DNA of 64,000 nucleotides from Albidovulum sediminicola. GTDB lineage: Bacteria > Pseudomonadota > Alphaproteobacteria > Rhodobacterales > Rhodobacteraceae. The stretch's first letter is position 1, and every line of letters starts with the position of its first letter. The notes under the pieces are model-generated. The model ran no database searches and was not told the DNA's origin. It saw only the letters and a list, made by a program, of their open reading frames with translations. The position numbers and the translations under genes are program-made. Location: assembly GCF_025751575.1 (NCBI RefSeq), contig NZ_JAOWLA010000012.1, positions 84,444 through 148,443 of the forward strand, in the 5' to 3' direction. Below are positions 34,429-43,337 of the stretch, piece by piece.

Positions 34429-34974
34429 TCAGGTCCTTTCCAGGATGCCGCCATGGTCGCCAAGCGCCGCGACGACCTTCTGCGTCATATCATCGACGGA
34501 GTAGCTGGGATGCGCCTCGACGGTAACTTCCGCCTGGCTGTAGGCGGGGGTTCGCGCCTCAAGAAGCGCGCGCAGGGTTTCCTTGGGGTCGGCTGTGCGT
34601 AGGAGCGGGCGCGTGTTCTTGTGCCGCACGCGCTGCCAGAGCAGGTCGAGATCCGCCTTGAGCCAGACCGCCACGCCCGAGCGCGCGATCGCGGCGCGGT
34701 TGTCTGCCGACAGATAGGCCCCGCCGCCGGTGGACAGCACGCAAGGCGCCCCGGTCAGCAACCGTTCCAGCACCTGCGCCTCTTTCTGGCGGAAGAAGGG
34801 TTCGCCGTCACGCGCGAAGATTTCGGCCACGCTCATGTTGGCGGCCTTCTCGATCTCGTCGTCCGAATCGACGAAGGGAACACCCAGCGCGCGCGCCAGC
34901 GCGTTGCCGACCGCCGTCTTGCCCGCGCCCATCATCCCCACGAGCACCACGGTTTTCTTCAGTCTCGTCGTCAC
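34429..34974 (-). CDS. aroK: shikimate kinase
   Basis: Phosphorylates shikimate with ATP. About 181 residues from GTG 34974. The P-loop GMMGAGKTAVG near residue 15-25, the shikimate-binding DSDDEIE, RQKE, the STGGGAY loop, and the LID Arg in NTRPLLRT are all present. A TTG at 35007 would add 11 residues of low-complexity sequence; GTG is preferred because GGCGGAAGA precedes it and the family normally begins a few residues before the first strand. Upstream of aroB. Confidence 0.94.
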   Translation of the reverse strand: MTTRLKKTVVLVGMMGAGKTAVGNALARALGVPFVDSDDEIEKAANMSVAEIFARDGEPFFRQKEAQVLERLLTGAPCVLSTGGGAYLSADNRAAIARSGVAVWLKADLDLLWQRVRHKNTRPLLRTADPKETLRALLEARTPAYSQAEVTVEAHPSYSVDDMTQKVVAALGDHGGILERT

Positions 34975-35128
34975 TCTTCCGCCTGTCTGTGCACTCGCCG
35001 GCGGCAAACCGCCGCCCGTTCGGCGAACTTTCTGCCCTCAATGGCGTGAACTCGCCGGAAAAGCCATATATAATCGCCTGAGAAGATCCCGGACACGGGG
35101 CACAAGAGGCAGAACAAAGGCAGGTCGG

Positions 35129-35266
35129 ATGATAAGGATAGTGAAGTTCCTGGCGACATTGGCGTTGCTCGGCTTTGTCGGAATCGCGGGCTACGCCTAC
35201 CTTGGCGACATGTCCCCGGCCCGTACCGAGGTCCGCGAACCGGTCGAACTGAATGTCGGCGGATAG
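35129..35266 (+). CDS. 45-residue single-pass membrane protein
   Basis: A small protein, MIRIVKFLATLALLGFVGIAGYAYLG then a polar tail ending LNVGG, with one N-terminal transmembrane helix (about residues 5-25). Its stop lies 13 bases inside the next gene, so translation is coupled to the envelope protein that follows. I do not recognise a named family. It could be a membrane partner or anchor of the downstream exported protein. Confidence 0.7.
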   Translation: MIRIVKFLATLALLGFVGIAGYAYLGDMSPARTEVREPVELNVGG

Positions 35267-36800
35267 GACGCTCCTCGGGGCGGCGATCGCGTTGATGCTT
35301 CCCCTGACCGCGGGCGCGGAGGAACCGCTTTCCGCGATAGACTGGCTTTCCAGAACTGTTCAGACGCCGCAGGCGGGCCCCGGGCCCATCGCGCCCATTG
35401 ACGAGGAACCGGTGGCGACCGCCGCCGCGCCGGCAGAGATCGTCACCCGGCCCATAGATGGTCCCAACCCGGACGCGATCGGCATCCTGCCGGTCGCCTC
35501 CACGGGCCTGCCGCGCGGCCTTTGGGGCACGAGCGCGAGCGAGGATCTGGCGCGCCTGATGCGGGCGGAGCGCATCGATACGCTGCCCGCCATCCAGGCG
35601 CTGCTGTATTCGCTGCTTCTCGCGGAGCTCGATCCGCCTGCGGACTCGGACGGCCGCGGGCTGGTCTATCTGGCGCGGATCGACCGGCTGCTGGACCTCG
35701 GGGCGTTGGAGCCCGCGCTCTCCATGCTCGAAGGCCCCGCGTTGCAGGCGGCGGAGCCCTTTCGCCGCTGGTTCGACGTGGCGCTGCTGACGGGCCAGGA
35801 GGACCGCGCCTGCGAAGTCATGCGCGCCACGCCCGAGATCGCGCCAACCTTCCCCGCCCGCGTCTTCTGCCTCGCCCGCGGCGGCGACTGGAACGCGGCC
35901 GCACTGTCGCTCAGGACCGGAGAGGCGCTGGGCTACGTCCCCGCCGACATGGCCGAGCTTTTGACCCGTTTTCTTGACCCCGAATTGCTTGAGGGCGAGC
36001 CGCCGCTTCCCGTTCCCTCGCGCCCCTCACCGCTGGTCCTGCGCCTGATGGAGGCGATCGGGGAGCCGATGTCGACGACGACGCTCCCGGTCGCCTTCGC
36101 GCAATCGGACTTGCGCTCGAATGTCGGCTGGAAGACCCGGCTTGAGGCCGGCGAGCGCCTCGCGCGGACCGGCGCCATCGATCCGAACCGGCTTCTGGGG
36201 CTTTACACCGAACGGAAGGCCGCGGCCTCCGGCGGGGTCTGGGACCGCGTCAAGGCCGTGCAACGCTTCGACACGGCGATGACGGCGGGCGACCCCGACG
36301 CCGTCGCCATCGCCCTGCCCGAGGTCTGGCGCCAGATGGAGCGGACGGAGCTTGAGGTGCCCTTCGCCACCATCTACGGCGCAGCACTTCAGGACCTGCC
36401 GCTGACCGGCGCCGCCAGCGCGCTGGCCTTCCGCATCGGCCTTCTGTCCCCCGAGTTTGAAACCGTGGCGCGCAATCGCCAGCCCCTTGGCGGCATTGAG
36501 CCATTCCTAATCGCCATTGCCCGCGGCGATCTTGACGGAACCGCCCCGCACGATCCGGTCGCCGGCGCGATCAAGGCCGCCTTCTCCCGTGGCGCGAGAC
36601 TGACCGAAGACTATGCCGCGCTCATCTCTGAAAACCGGATGGGAGAGGCGATCCTGATCGCGATCGGCGACATCACCGACGGCGCGCGCGGCGATCTTCG
36701 CGACGTGACGGCGGGCCTCTACCTGTTGCGCAGCGTCGGGCTTGAGGGGGTCGCGCGGCGCGCGAGCCTTGAGCTTCTGTTGCTGGAACGACGGGGCTAG
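35253..36800 (+). CDS. exported helical protein of unknown function
   Basis: A 515-residue protein with a signal peptide (MSADRTLLGAAIALMLPLTAGA, cleavage before EEPLSAIDW), a Pro/Ala-rich region (about 30-80), and a long alpha-helical body with TPR-like stretches such as LDLGALEPALSMLEGPALQAAEPF and LLTGQEDRACEVM. I recognise it only as a conserved hypothetical of Rhodobacteraceae. It overlaps the 45-residue membrane protein upstream, and xerD starts four bases after its stop, so it sits in an operon of three. The solenoid-like body suggests a scaffold in the periplasm; this is inference. Confidence 0.72.
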   Translation: MSADRTLLGAAIALMLPLTAGAEEPLSAIDWLSRTVQTPQAGPGPIAPIDEEPVATAAAPAEIVTRPIDGPNPDAIGILPVASTGLPRGLWGTSASEDLARLMRAERIDTLPAIQALLYSLLLAELDPPADSDGRGLVYLARIDRLLDLGALEPALSMLEGPALQAAEPFRRWFDVALLTGQEDRACEVMRATPEIAPTFPARVFCLARGGDWNAAALSLRTGEALGYVPADMAELLTRFLDPELLEGEPPLPVPSRPSPLVLRLMEAIGEPMSTTTLPVAFAQSDLRSNVGWKTRLEAGERLARTGAIDPNRLLGLYTERKAAASGGVWDRVKAVQRFDTAMTAGDPDAVAIALPEVWRQMERTELEVPFATIYGAALQDLPLTGAASALAFRIGLLSPEFETVARNRQPLGGIEPFLIAIARGDLDGTAPHDPVAGAIKAAFSRGARLTEDYAALISENRMGEAILIAIGDITDGARGDLRDVTAGLYLLRSVGLEGVARRASLELLLLERRG

Positions 36801-36804
36801 CGGG

Positions 36805-37731
36805 ATGGAGCGGCGCATCTCTGCCTTCCTTGAGGCGCAGGCCGCCGAGAACGGGGCGGCGCGCAACACCTGCCTGGCCTATGGGCGCGACCTTATGGAT
36901 TTCGCGGGCTGGCTCGCCCGGCGCGGGCTGGATTTCGATCACGCTGGCAAGGCGGATATCGAGGCCTACCTCGTCGCCTGCGACGCGCAGGGCCTGTCGC
37001 AGGCGACGCGCGCACGCCGTCTCTCCGCGATCCGGCAACTCTTCCGCTTCGGGTACGAGGAAGGCTGGCGCGCCGACAACCCGGCGCTGCGCATTTCCGG
37101 TCCCGGCCGCGCGAAACGCCTGCCCGGCACGCTTGCCACCGAAGAGGTCGAGGCGCTGCTGATCGCGGCACGCGACCACGGCCGCAGCCCCGGCGAACGG
37201 TTGCGGAACCTCTGTCTGGTGGAGGTGCTCTACGCCACCGGCATGCGGGTGAGCGAGCTCGTCTCCCTCCCCGTGGCCGCGGTGCGGGGCGATCCGCGGA
37301 TGATCCTGGTCAGCGGCAAGGGCGGCAAGGAACGCATGGTGCCGCTGTCGTCCCCCGCCCGCACGGCCCTGACAGACTGGCTCGTCCATCGCGACGCAGT
37401 GGAGGAGGAGGCCCGCATCGCGCGCCGCGCCGCGCCTTCCCGCTTCCTCTTCCCCTCCGCCGGGGTCGCAGGGCACCTGACGCGCCAGGCGTTCCACGCG
37501 TTGATCAAGGACATCGCCGTGCGCGCCGGGCTTTCCCCCGCCCGCGTCTCGCCGCACAAGCTGCGCCACGCCTTCGCCACCCACCTTCTGGCCGGCGGCG
37601 CCGACCTTCGCGCGATCCAGACGCTGCTGGGCCATGCCGACATCTCCACGACCGAGATCTATACGCATGTCCTGGACGAACGGCTGAAGGCCCTGGTGCT
37701 GGAACATCACCCTCTGGCGCGGGGCGCTTGA
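36805..37731 (+). CDS. xerD: tyrosine recombinase XerD
   Basis: A 308-residue site-specific recombinase that, with XerC, resolves chromosome dimers at dif. Catalytic residues are visible: Arg in ATGMRVSELVSL, Lys in VSGKGGKERMVPL, H-x-x-R in SPHKLRHAFATHLL, His in LGHADISTTEIY and the nucleophile Tyr in EIYTHV. The N-terminal SAM-like domain starts FLEAQAAENGAARNT. ATG 36805 was chosen because it gives the standard length; the open frame starting at 36742 lies inside the preceding gene. Confidence 0.93.
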   Translation: MERRISAFLEAQAAENGAARNTCLAYGRDLMDFAGWLARRGLDFDHAGKADIEAYLVACDAQGLSQATRARRLSAIRQLFRFGYEEGWRADNPALRISGPGRAKRLPGTLATEEVEALLIAARDHGRSPGERLRNLCLVEVLYATGMRVSELVSLPVAAVRGDPRMILVSGKGGKERMVPLSSPARTALTDWLVHRDAVEEEARIARRAAPSRFLFPSAGVAGHLTRQAFHALIKDIAVRAGLSPARVSPHKLRHAFATHLLAGGADLRAIQTLLGHADISTTEIYTHVLDERLKALVLEHHPLARGA

Positions 37732-37780
37732 ACGCGACCGGGCCGCACCCCATAAAGGGCGGACCATACCAGGACATCCC

Positions 37781-39085
37781 ATGGACAGCGCATCCGCCTA
37801 CGACACCGCCTTCTGGCTCACCACCGGCGCCATCGCCGTGCTTCTGATGCTTTCGGCCTTCTTCTCCGGGTCGGAGACCGCCCTGACGGCGGCCTCACGC
37901 GGCAAGCTGCGCGCCCAGGCCGATCGCGGCAGCAAGGGAGCGGAGGTCGCGCTTGAGGTGACCGAGGATAATGAGCGTCTGATCGGCGCCGTCCTTCTTG
38001 GCAACAACGTGGTCAATATCCTGTCGGCCTCGCTCGCCACCGCGCTGCTCACCCGGCTTTTCGGCGACAGCGGCGTGGCGCTCGCGACGCTGGTGATGAC
38101 GGCGCTCGTCCTGATCTTCTCGGAGGTTCTGCCCAAGACCTGGGCCATCACCAAGCCCGAAACCGCCGCGGCCTTTGTTGCGCGTCCGATCCGGCTTGTC
38201 GTGATCGTGCTCTCACCCATCGTCGCCCTGGTGCGCCTGATCGTGCGACTGTTCCTGATGATCTTCGGCGTGCGCACCGACCCCGACAGCCATATCCTGT
38301 CCCTGCGCGAAGAGATCGCGGGCGCGCTCGCACTCGGCCATTCCGAGGGCGCGGTGCAGAAAGAGGACCGCGACCGCCTCCTCGGCGCGCTCGACCTTTC
38401 CGACCGCACGGTGGAAGAGGTCATGCGCCACCGCTCCAAGATCGAGATGATCGATCTCGACGCGGCCCCCGACGCGATCCTCTCGGCCGTCCTCGCCTCC
38501 CCCCACTCGCGCCTGCCGCTTTACCGGGGCGAACGCGACAACGTGCTTGGGGTGATCCACGCCAAGGACCTGCTGCGCGCCGTCGACAAGACCCTGCGCG
38601 GCGGCGACGGGACCCTCAGCGCGCTGCGCGACCTCGACATCCTCGCGGTCGCGATGAAGCCCTATTTCGTCCCCGAAACCACGCCGCTCGACGAACAGAT
38701 GCGCGAATTCCTCAAGCGCCGCAGCCACTTCGCGCTGGTCGTTGACGAATACGGCGACCTGCGCGGTCTGATCACGCTCGAGGATATCCTGGAGGAAATC
38801 GTGGGGCAGATCGCGGACGAGTTCGACATCGACGCCGAACACCAGATCAAGCAGGGCGACAACGGCGCCATCCTCGTCGATGGCGCCATGACGATTCGCG
38901 ATCTCAACCGCGCGACCGACTGGTCCCTGCCCGACGACGAGGCCAACACCATCGCCGGCCTCGTCATTCACGAGGCCCAGATGATCCCGACCGAGGGCCA
39001 GGTCTTCTCCTTCCACGGTTTCCGCTTCGAGGTCATCAGCCGCAAGGAAAACCGCCTGACGCGGCTGAAGATCCGCCCGCTTTAA
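37781..39085 (+). CDS. CorC/HlyC (CNNM-type) membrane protein with CBS domains
   Basis: A 434-residue inner-membrane protein: DUF21/CNNM transmembrane domain (about 1-190, with SAFFSGSETALTAASR and GNNVVNILSASLATALL and IFSEVLPKTWA), two CBS repeats (about 205-335, KIEMIDLDAAPDAILSAVL and FALVVDEYGDLRGLITLEDILEEIVGQI), and a C-terminal CorC_HlyC domain (about 350-434). The group is linked to magnesium or cobalt efflux/resistance; the name haemolysin is historical. Three hairpins follow the gene. Confidence 0.9.
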   Translation: MDSASAYDTAFWLTTGAIAVLLMLSAFFSGSETALTAASRGKLRAQADRGSKGAEVALEVTEDNERLIGAVLLGNNVVNILSASLATALLTRLFGDSGVALATLVMTALVLIFSEVLPKTWAITKPETAAAFVARPIRLVVIVLSPIVALVRLIVRLFLMIFGVRTDPDSHILSLREEIAGALALGHSEGAVQKEDRDRLLGALDLSDRTVEEVMRHRSKIEMIDLDAAPDAILSAVLASPHSRLPLYRGERDNVLGVIHAKDLLRAVDKTLRGGDGTLSALRDLDILAVAMKPYFVPETTPLDEQMREFLKRRSHFALVVDEYGDLRGLITLEDILEEIVGQIADEFDIDAEHQIKQGDNGAILVDGAMTIRDLNRATDWSLPDDEANTIAGLVIHEAQMIPTEGQVFSFHGFRFEVISRKENRLTRLKIRPL

Positions 39086-39118
39086 GCGGCTTCTTCATTG
39101 TCCAAATACCCGAACCCG

Positions 39119-39178
39119 AACGCGGCCTGCACGGCAGGCCGCGTGAGAGATGTCTTGCGCGTGGCCCCTTTTGGGGCC
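39119..39178. terminator. two hairpins between convergent genes
   Basis: ACGCGGCCTGC (39120-39130) pairs with GCAGGCCGCGT (39134-39144), and GGCCCC (39163-39168) with GGGGCC (39173-39178) around TTTT. They lie between the CorC-type gene and the HerA-like gene, which end facing each other, and probably serve as bidirectional terminators although T tracts are short. Confidence 0.55.
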
Positions 39179-39199
39179 GCGCGCGCCGCTCACTTCCCC

Positions 39200-40753
39200 T
39201 CAGCGCGACTTGAAGAGCGAGCCGAGGATGCCGCGCACGATCGCCTGGCCTGTCTTGGTCCCCAGCTGCCGAACGACGCTCTTGCCGAAGGCCTCCAGCA
39301 TCGTGTCCGACCGCCGCGACGGTGACGAGCGCCGCGAACTCGACCGCCCGGTGGTGCGGTCGTCGTAGCGCCGGCTTTCGCGCGCGCGGCGCTCCTCTTC
39401 CTTCAGGCGCTCCTCCTCCTCCTCGGCGCGGGCCGCGGCCTTTGCCGCCGCCTCCGCCCGCTCGGCAAGCCGCTCGAAGGCGGAGTCGCGATCAATCTCC
39501 CGGTCGTACTTGGCTGACAGGCCTGAGGACGCGATCACGCCGCGCCGCTCGGCCTGCGTGATCGGGCCCAACTGGCTCGCCGGCGGGCGCACCAGCGTCC
39601 GCTCCACCATCCCCGGCACGCCCTTGGCCTGAAGGAAGGAGGTCACAGCCTCGCCCACGCCCACTTCCTTGATCGCCGTCTCGGTGTCGAAGGCCGGGTT
39701 CGGGCGATAGTTCTGCGCCGCGCGCCGCAGGTCCTGCTGATCCTTCGCGGTAAAGGCCCGCAACGCATGCTGCACGCGGTTGCCCAACTGCCCCAGCACA
39801 TCGTCCGGCACGTCGGCCGGATTCTGGGTGATAAAGTAGACGCCGACCCCCTTGGACCGGATCAATCGCGCCACCTGCTCCACCTTGTCGACCAGCGCCT
39901 TCGGGGCGTCGTCGAAGAGAAGGTGCGCCTCGTCGAAGAAGAAGACGAGCTTCGGTTTGTCGGGATCGCCGACCTCGGGCAGTTCCTCGAAAAGCTCCGA
40001 CAGGAGCCAGAGCAGGAAGGTCGCGTAAAGCCGGGGCGAGCCCATCAGCTTGTCGGCGGCCAGGACGTTGACTCGCCCGCGTCCGTCGGCGCCGACATGC
40101 ATCATGTCCGTTAGTTCCAGCGCAGGTTCGCCAAAGAACTTCGCAGCCCCCTGGTTCTCCAAGACCAGAAGCGCGCGCTGGATCGCACCCACCGTCGCGG
40201 TCGCGACATTGCCGTAACGCAGCGCCAGTTCGCTCGCGTTCTGGCCGATCCAGACCAGCATCGCCCGCAGGTCCTTGAGGTCGAGAAGCGGCAGCCCCTC
40301 TTCATCGGCGACGCGGAAGGCGACGTTCAAAACGCCCTCCTGCGCCTCGGTCAGGTCCAGAAGCCGGGCGAGCAGCAACGGCCCCATTTCGGAAACCGTG
40401 GTGCGAACCGGGTGCCCCTGTTCCCCGAAAAGGTCCCAGAAGACCGCCGGAAAGGCCTCGTATTCAAGCTCATAGCCGATGGTGGCGCAGCGCTTCTGGA
40501 AGGCCTCGTGCAGCTTGTGCGTGGGCGAGCCCGCGACTGCGATACCCGAAAGATCACCCTTCACATCGGCCATGAATACCGGCACGCCCGCCTTGGAAAA
40601 CCCCTCGGCCAGGATCTGAAGCGTCACGGTCTTGCCGGTCCCCGTCGCCCCGGCCACCAGCCCGTGACGGTTCGCGTAGCGCAGCAACAGCTCCTGCGGT
40701 GCGGCATAGCCCTCGCCGCCGCCGCCCACGAATAGTCCGCCCTCTGTCAGCAC
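39200..40753 (-). CDS. HerA-like (DUF853) P-loop ATPase
   Basis: A 517-residue ATPase with Walker [13 protein letters not shown] at about residues 35-46, a following [13 protein letters not shown], and Walker [15 protein letters not shown] near 270. A C-terminal region (about 420-480) is rich in Glu/Arg/Ala and probably coiled-coil ([25 protein letters not shown]), ending in a conserved [16 protein letters not shown]853 proteins resemble FtsK/HerA pumps but their role in bacteria is unknown. It stands alone with no nurA, so I would not call it the archaeal-type repair helicase. Confidence 0.88.
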   Translation of the reverse strand: MLTEGGLFVGGGGEGYAAPQELLLRYANRHGLVAGATGTGKTVTLQILAEGFSKAGVPVFMADVKGDLSGIAVAGSPTHKLHEAFQKRCATIGYELEYEAFPAVFWDLFGEQGHPVRTTVSEMGPLLLARLLDLTEAQEGVLNVAFRVADEEGLPLLDLKDLRAMLVWIGQNASELALRYGNVATATVGAIQRALLVLENQGAAKFFGEPALELTDMMHVGADGRGRVNVLAADKLMGSPRLYATFLLWLLSELFEELPEVGDPDKPKLVFFFDEAHLLFDDAPKALVDKVEQVARLIRSKGVGVYFITQNPADVPDDVLGQLGNRVQHALRAFTAKDQQDLRRAAQNYRPNPAFDTETAIKEVGVGEAVTSFLQAKGVPGMVERTLVRPPASQLGPITQAERRGVIASSGLSAKYDREIDRDSAFERLAERAEAAAKAAARAEEEEERLKEEERRARESRRYDDRTTGRSSSRRSSPSRRSDTMLEAFGKSVVRQLGTKTGQAIVRGILGSLFKSR

Positions 40754-40874
40754 CCTGCCCCTCCGTTGCCTCTGATCATTCCCGATGACAATAACTTGTT
40801 AACCATTTGGTGCCAGCCTGAAACTGCCGGCCGGAACGGCGTCCTGCGCGGCAGACTTCCTCCCTGTTTGACTG

Positions 40875-40902
40875 GCCGCGCCCTTCCGGCGCGGCTTTTT
40901 TT
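40875..40902 (+). terminator. strong rightward terminator without an upstream rightward gene
   Basis: GCCGCGCC (40875-40882) pairs with GGCGCGGC (40888-40895), loop CTTCC, followed by seven T. The nearest rightward gene upstream ends at 39085, so this must end a short transcript starting after about 40754 or act as insulation. Confidence 0.75.
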
Positions 40903-40971
40903 GGGACCTCAGAAAGATTTCAAAGGGGCGCAAGATTAGCTGTTGACGGAACCAAGCGAAGTTACTAGCGT

Positions 40972-41048
40972 TCGGCGCAATGAGAAAGTCGGCCAGTCCG
41001 ACGGGGAGCATAGAAATACGAAAAGGGCCCGCCTGCGGGCCCTTTTCT
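40972..41048 (+). ncRNA. candidate small RNA of about 75 nucleotides
   Basis: TTGACG at 40943-40948 could be a -35 element (the -10 is weak: TAGCGT at 40966-40971 with 17-base spacing). Downstream, GTCGG (40989-40993) and CCGAC (40999-41003) may form a small hairpin. The transcript would then end at a strong terminator, AAAAGGGCCCG (41021-41031) with CGGGCCCTTTT (41036-41046). No start codon with a ribosome site opens a sensible frame. The RNA is inferred from structure alone. Confidence 0.4.
41021..41048. terminator. bidirectional terminator hairpin
   Basis: An 11-bp perfect stem, AAAAGGGCCCG/CGGGCCCTTTT, with loop CCTG. It ends in CTTTTCTTC on the right and has AAAA on the left, so it can work in both directions. 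Confidence 0.75.
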
Positions 41049-41184
41049 TCGTTGGGAGCGGCCCTTTCGGGCGCCTTGGGCGGAAAGCCGCTGGTTTTTT
41101 CCCAGGCACGGCGACCGGGCACCTGACAGTGCGGCACCGACGTGGTAATCCGCCGCAAACCCGTTACCCAAAAAGGGAAAGATC

Positions 41185-41817
41185 ATGACCCATCTGAGCA
41201 GAACATTCGCGCTAGTGGCGGCCATCGGCCTCGCGGCGCCGGTCTGGGCGCAAAGCGACACGACGACCGAAGCCCCTGCCGCAGAGGCCACCACCGCCGA
41301 GACGACCGCACCCGAGGCGACGTCGGGCGTCTCGGTCAGCGACCGCCCCGCGGCTGCCGAAGACAGCGCCGATGGCTACCTTGCTTCTGAACATGGCGCC
41401 TGGCAGATCCGCTGCCTTCACGCCGAGGATGGTTCCGACCCCTGCCAGATGTATCAGGTGGTGAAAGACGACAAGGGCAACAGCGTCGCCGACATGCTGG
41501 TGCTGCTGCCGGGCGAGGGCGAAGACGCCGCGGCCTTCATCCAGATTTCCGCACCGCTTTCGTCGCTGCTGCCGGCGGGCGTGACCGTGAAGATCGACAG
41601 CGCCGCGCCCAAGCGGCTTCCCTATCTCTGGTGCACGCATCGCGGTTGCGTCACGCGCGCGCAGCTGACGGCGGCCGAGCTTGAAGAATTCAAGAAGGGC
41701 AACGCCTTCAATGCCGTCGTGGTGCCTGCCGTCGCGCCGGACAAACAGGTGACCGCGTCTTTCTCGCTCTCGGGCTTCACCGCCGCCTTTGACGCACTGC
41801 AAGCGACCGGCAAGTAA
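41185..41817 (+). CDS. invasion-associated locus B (IalB) family protein
   Basis: A 210-residue exported protein. Signal peptide MTHLSRTFALVAAIGLAAPVWA, then a low-complexity Thr/Ala/Glu linker (about 23-60) and an IalB domain starting with GAWQIRCLHAEDGSDPCQMYQ. Four cysteines in CL, PC, WCTH and GCVT are probably paired. IalB is named from Bartonella, but the family is widespread in free-living alphaproteobacteria and its biochemical role is unknown. ATG 41185 has AAAGGGAAAGATC before it. Confidence 0.88.
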   Translation: MTHLSRTFALVAAIGLAAPVWAQSDTTTEAPAAEATTAETTAPEATSGVSVSDRPAAAEDSADGYLASEHGAWQIRCLHAEDGSDPCQMYQVVKDDKGNSVADMLVLLPGEGEDAAAFIQISAPLSSLLPAGVTVKIDSAAPKRLPYLWCTHRGCVTRAQLTAAELEEFKKGNAFNAVVVPAVAPDKQVTASFSLSGFTAAFDALQATGK

Positions 41818-41848
41818 TCCACGATCGGCCTCAGGCCCGACCACAGAG

Positions 41849-41873
41849 CGCCGCCCCTCGGGGCGGCGTTTTC
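41849..41873 (+). terminator. terminator of ialB
   Basis: CGCCGCCCC (41849-41857) pairs with GGGGCGGCG (41860-41868) in a tight hairpin followed by TTTTC. It lies between ialB and the convergent KAS gene. Confidence 0.7.
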
Positions 41874-43074
41874 ATTCGGCGGCGCGAAGCGCCAGGACCG
41901 CGTTGAGCCCACCGAAGGCGAAGGCATTCGAAAGGGCGGCTGCGACGGGCCAGTGCCGCGCCTCATGCGTCACGACGTCAAGCGCGCAGTCGGGATCGTC
42001 GGCACGATGCCCGGCAGTCGGGGCGATCACGCCCTCGCCGAGCGCCAAAAGAACCGCCAGCAACTCCACCGCGCCCGCCGCCCCGATCAGGTGCCCATGG
42101 AGCGACTTGGTGGAGGAAATCGGAACCGATCCTGCCGCTTCGCCAAATACCCTGCGGATTGCCGCGCATTCGCTGCGGTCGTTGACCGCCGTCCCGGTCC
42201 CATGGGCGTTGATATAGCCGATCGCCTCGGGCAAGAGCCCGGCGTCGTCAAGCGCCGCACGCATCGCGGCCTCCGCCCCTGCCGGATCGGGAACAACGAT
42301 ATCGCCCGCATCCGCGCTCATCCCGAAGCCGGCGACCTCGGCAAGGATCGGGGCACCCCGGGCGATCGCGCGCGCACGGTCCTCCAGCACGAAAACCGCC
42401 GCACCTTCGCCCATCACCAGCCCGTCGCGGCTGGCGCAGAACGGTCGACACCCGGTTTGCGAAAGCACGCGGAGCCCCTCCCAGGCCTTGATGCCGCCGA
42501 AACTCAGCATCGCCTCCGACCCGCCGGCAAGCATGACTGGTGCCGCGCCCGAGCGAACCATCTGGAAGGCCAGACCAATTGCATGGTTCGACGCTGCGCA
42601 AGCGGTCGAGACAGTGAAGGACGGGCCGCGCAGGCCGTAGGCCATCGTCAGATGCGAGGTGGCCGCGTTGGCCATCAGGCGCGGCACGGTGAAGGGATGG
42701 GCCCGCTGTGCACCGTCGGCGAAGACCGCGCGATAGGCGGCCTCGGACGACATGAGGCCGCCGCCAGCGGTTCCCAGAATGACGCCCGCGCCGGGGGTCA
42801 ACGCCCCCACGCCCGCTTGCGCGACCGCTTCTTCCGCCGCAACCAGCGCGAACTGCGCGAAGCGGTCGCAAAGCGACATTTGCCTTGGCGTCAGGCGTGC
42901 GCCCGGGTCGAAATCCCGGACCTGAGCCCCGATGCGCACCGACAGGCGGTCCAGATCGGGGATGGAAAACGGGCCGATGGCGCTGCGTCCTGCACGAAGA
43001 CCGGCGTAGGTCTCCGGAACGGAATGGCCAAGGGGATTGACCGTGCCCGCCCCGGTTATGACGACACGCCTCAT
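41872..43074 (-). CDS. beta-ketoacyl-ACP synthase (KAS I/II type) linked to lpxD
   Basis: A 400-residue condensing enzyme of fatty-acid synthesis. The Cys-His-His triad is visible: Cys159 in STACAASNHAIG, His291 in NAHGTGTAVND and His328 in TKSLHGHLIGAAGAVE (Lys323 also kept). It is not the housekeeping fabF position: it overlaps by four bases a stand-alone ACP gene that itself overlaps lpxD. This arrangement suggests a dedicated elongation step for a particular acyl chain, for example one used in lipid A or a related lipid. Product unknown. Confidence 0.88.
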   Translation of the reverse strand: MRRVVITGAGTVNPLGHSVPETYAGLRAGRSAIGPFSIPDLDRLSVRIGAQVRDFDPGARLTPRQMSLCDRFAQFALVAAEEAVAQAGVGALTPGAGVILGTAGGGLMSSEAAYRAVFADGAQRAHPFTVPRLMANAATSHLTMAYGLRGPSFTVSTACAASNHAIGLAFQMVRSGAAPVMLAGGSEAMLSFGGIKAWEGLRVLSQTGCRPFCASRDGLVMGEGAAVFVLEDRARAIARGAPILAEVAGFGMSADAGDIVVPDPAGAEAAMRAALDDAGLLPEAIGYINAHGTGTAVNDRSECAAIRRVFGEAAGSVPISSTKSLHGHLIGAAGAVELLAVLLALGEGVIAPTAGHRADDPDCALDVVTHEARHWPVAAALSNAFAFGGLNAVLALRAAE

Positions 43075-43337
43075 GCCGCGGCGGGCCGCGCCCTCAGCGC
43101 CTCGACCCCTGCGACGATGCCACCCACGGTCGACAGGTCAAAGCCGCCACCGTCCTCCGGCGTATTGGCGTTGAAGGGGATGGAGATGGCAAACCGCTCC
43201 TCCAGCGCGAAGATCGTCTCGACAAGCCCCAGACTGTCGAGCCCAAGCGTCGCGAGTTCCGTCGTCATCCCGATCTCGGCGGCGTCTACGCCCGAGTGCA
43301 GCGCCAGGATCGCGATTACATCAGCTTGCGTCGTCAT
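43071..43337 (-). CDS. specialised acyl carrier protein
   Basis: An 88-residue ACP with the phosphopantetheine Ser in LGLDSLGLVE and a following ALEERF helix. It differs from housekeeping AcpP: the third loop is longer (NANTPEDGGGF) and the C-terminus is Arg/Ala-rich. ATG 43337 lies inside the last codons of lpxD, and its stop overlaps the KAS start (ATGA), so lpxD, ACP and KAS are one translationally coupled unit. Confidence 0.88.
   Translation of the reverse strand: MTTQADVIAILALHSGVDAAEIGMTTELATLGLDSLGLVETIFALEERFAISIPFNANTPEDGGGFDLSTVGGIVAGVEALRARPAAA

Larger units (their letters stand above)
40754..41184. other. 431-base intergenic region with several hairpins
   Basis: Between the HerA-like gene (leftward) and ialB (rightward). 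It holds a strong rightward terminator at 40875-40902, a promoter-like TTGACG at 40943, a second strong terminator hairpin at 41021-41048, and a third loose stem (AGCGGC near 41056, GCCGCT near 41088) followed by a run of six T at 41095-41100. No protein gene of convincing quality is present; the layout suggests one or two short non-coding transcripts. Confidence 0.5.

Noticed and set aside
36805..37731. Tyrosine recombinase as a phage or island integrase
   Set aside because: Length, catalytic motifs and lack of mobile neighbours fit chromosomal XerD.
39200..40753. HerA-like ATPase as part of a defence system (HerA-Sir2/DUF4297 type)
   Set aside because: No partner nuclease, Sir2 or NurA gene lies beside it, and the sequence is of the common DUF853 housekeeping type.
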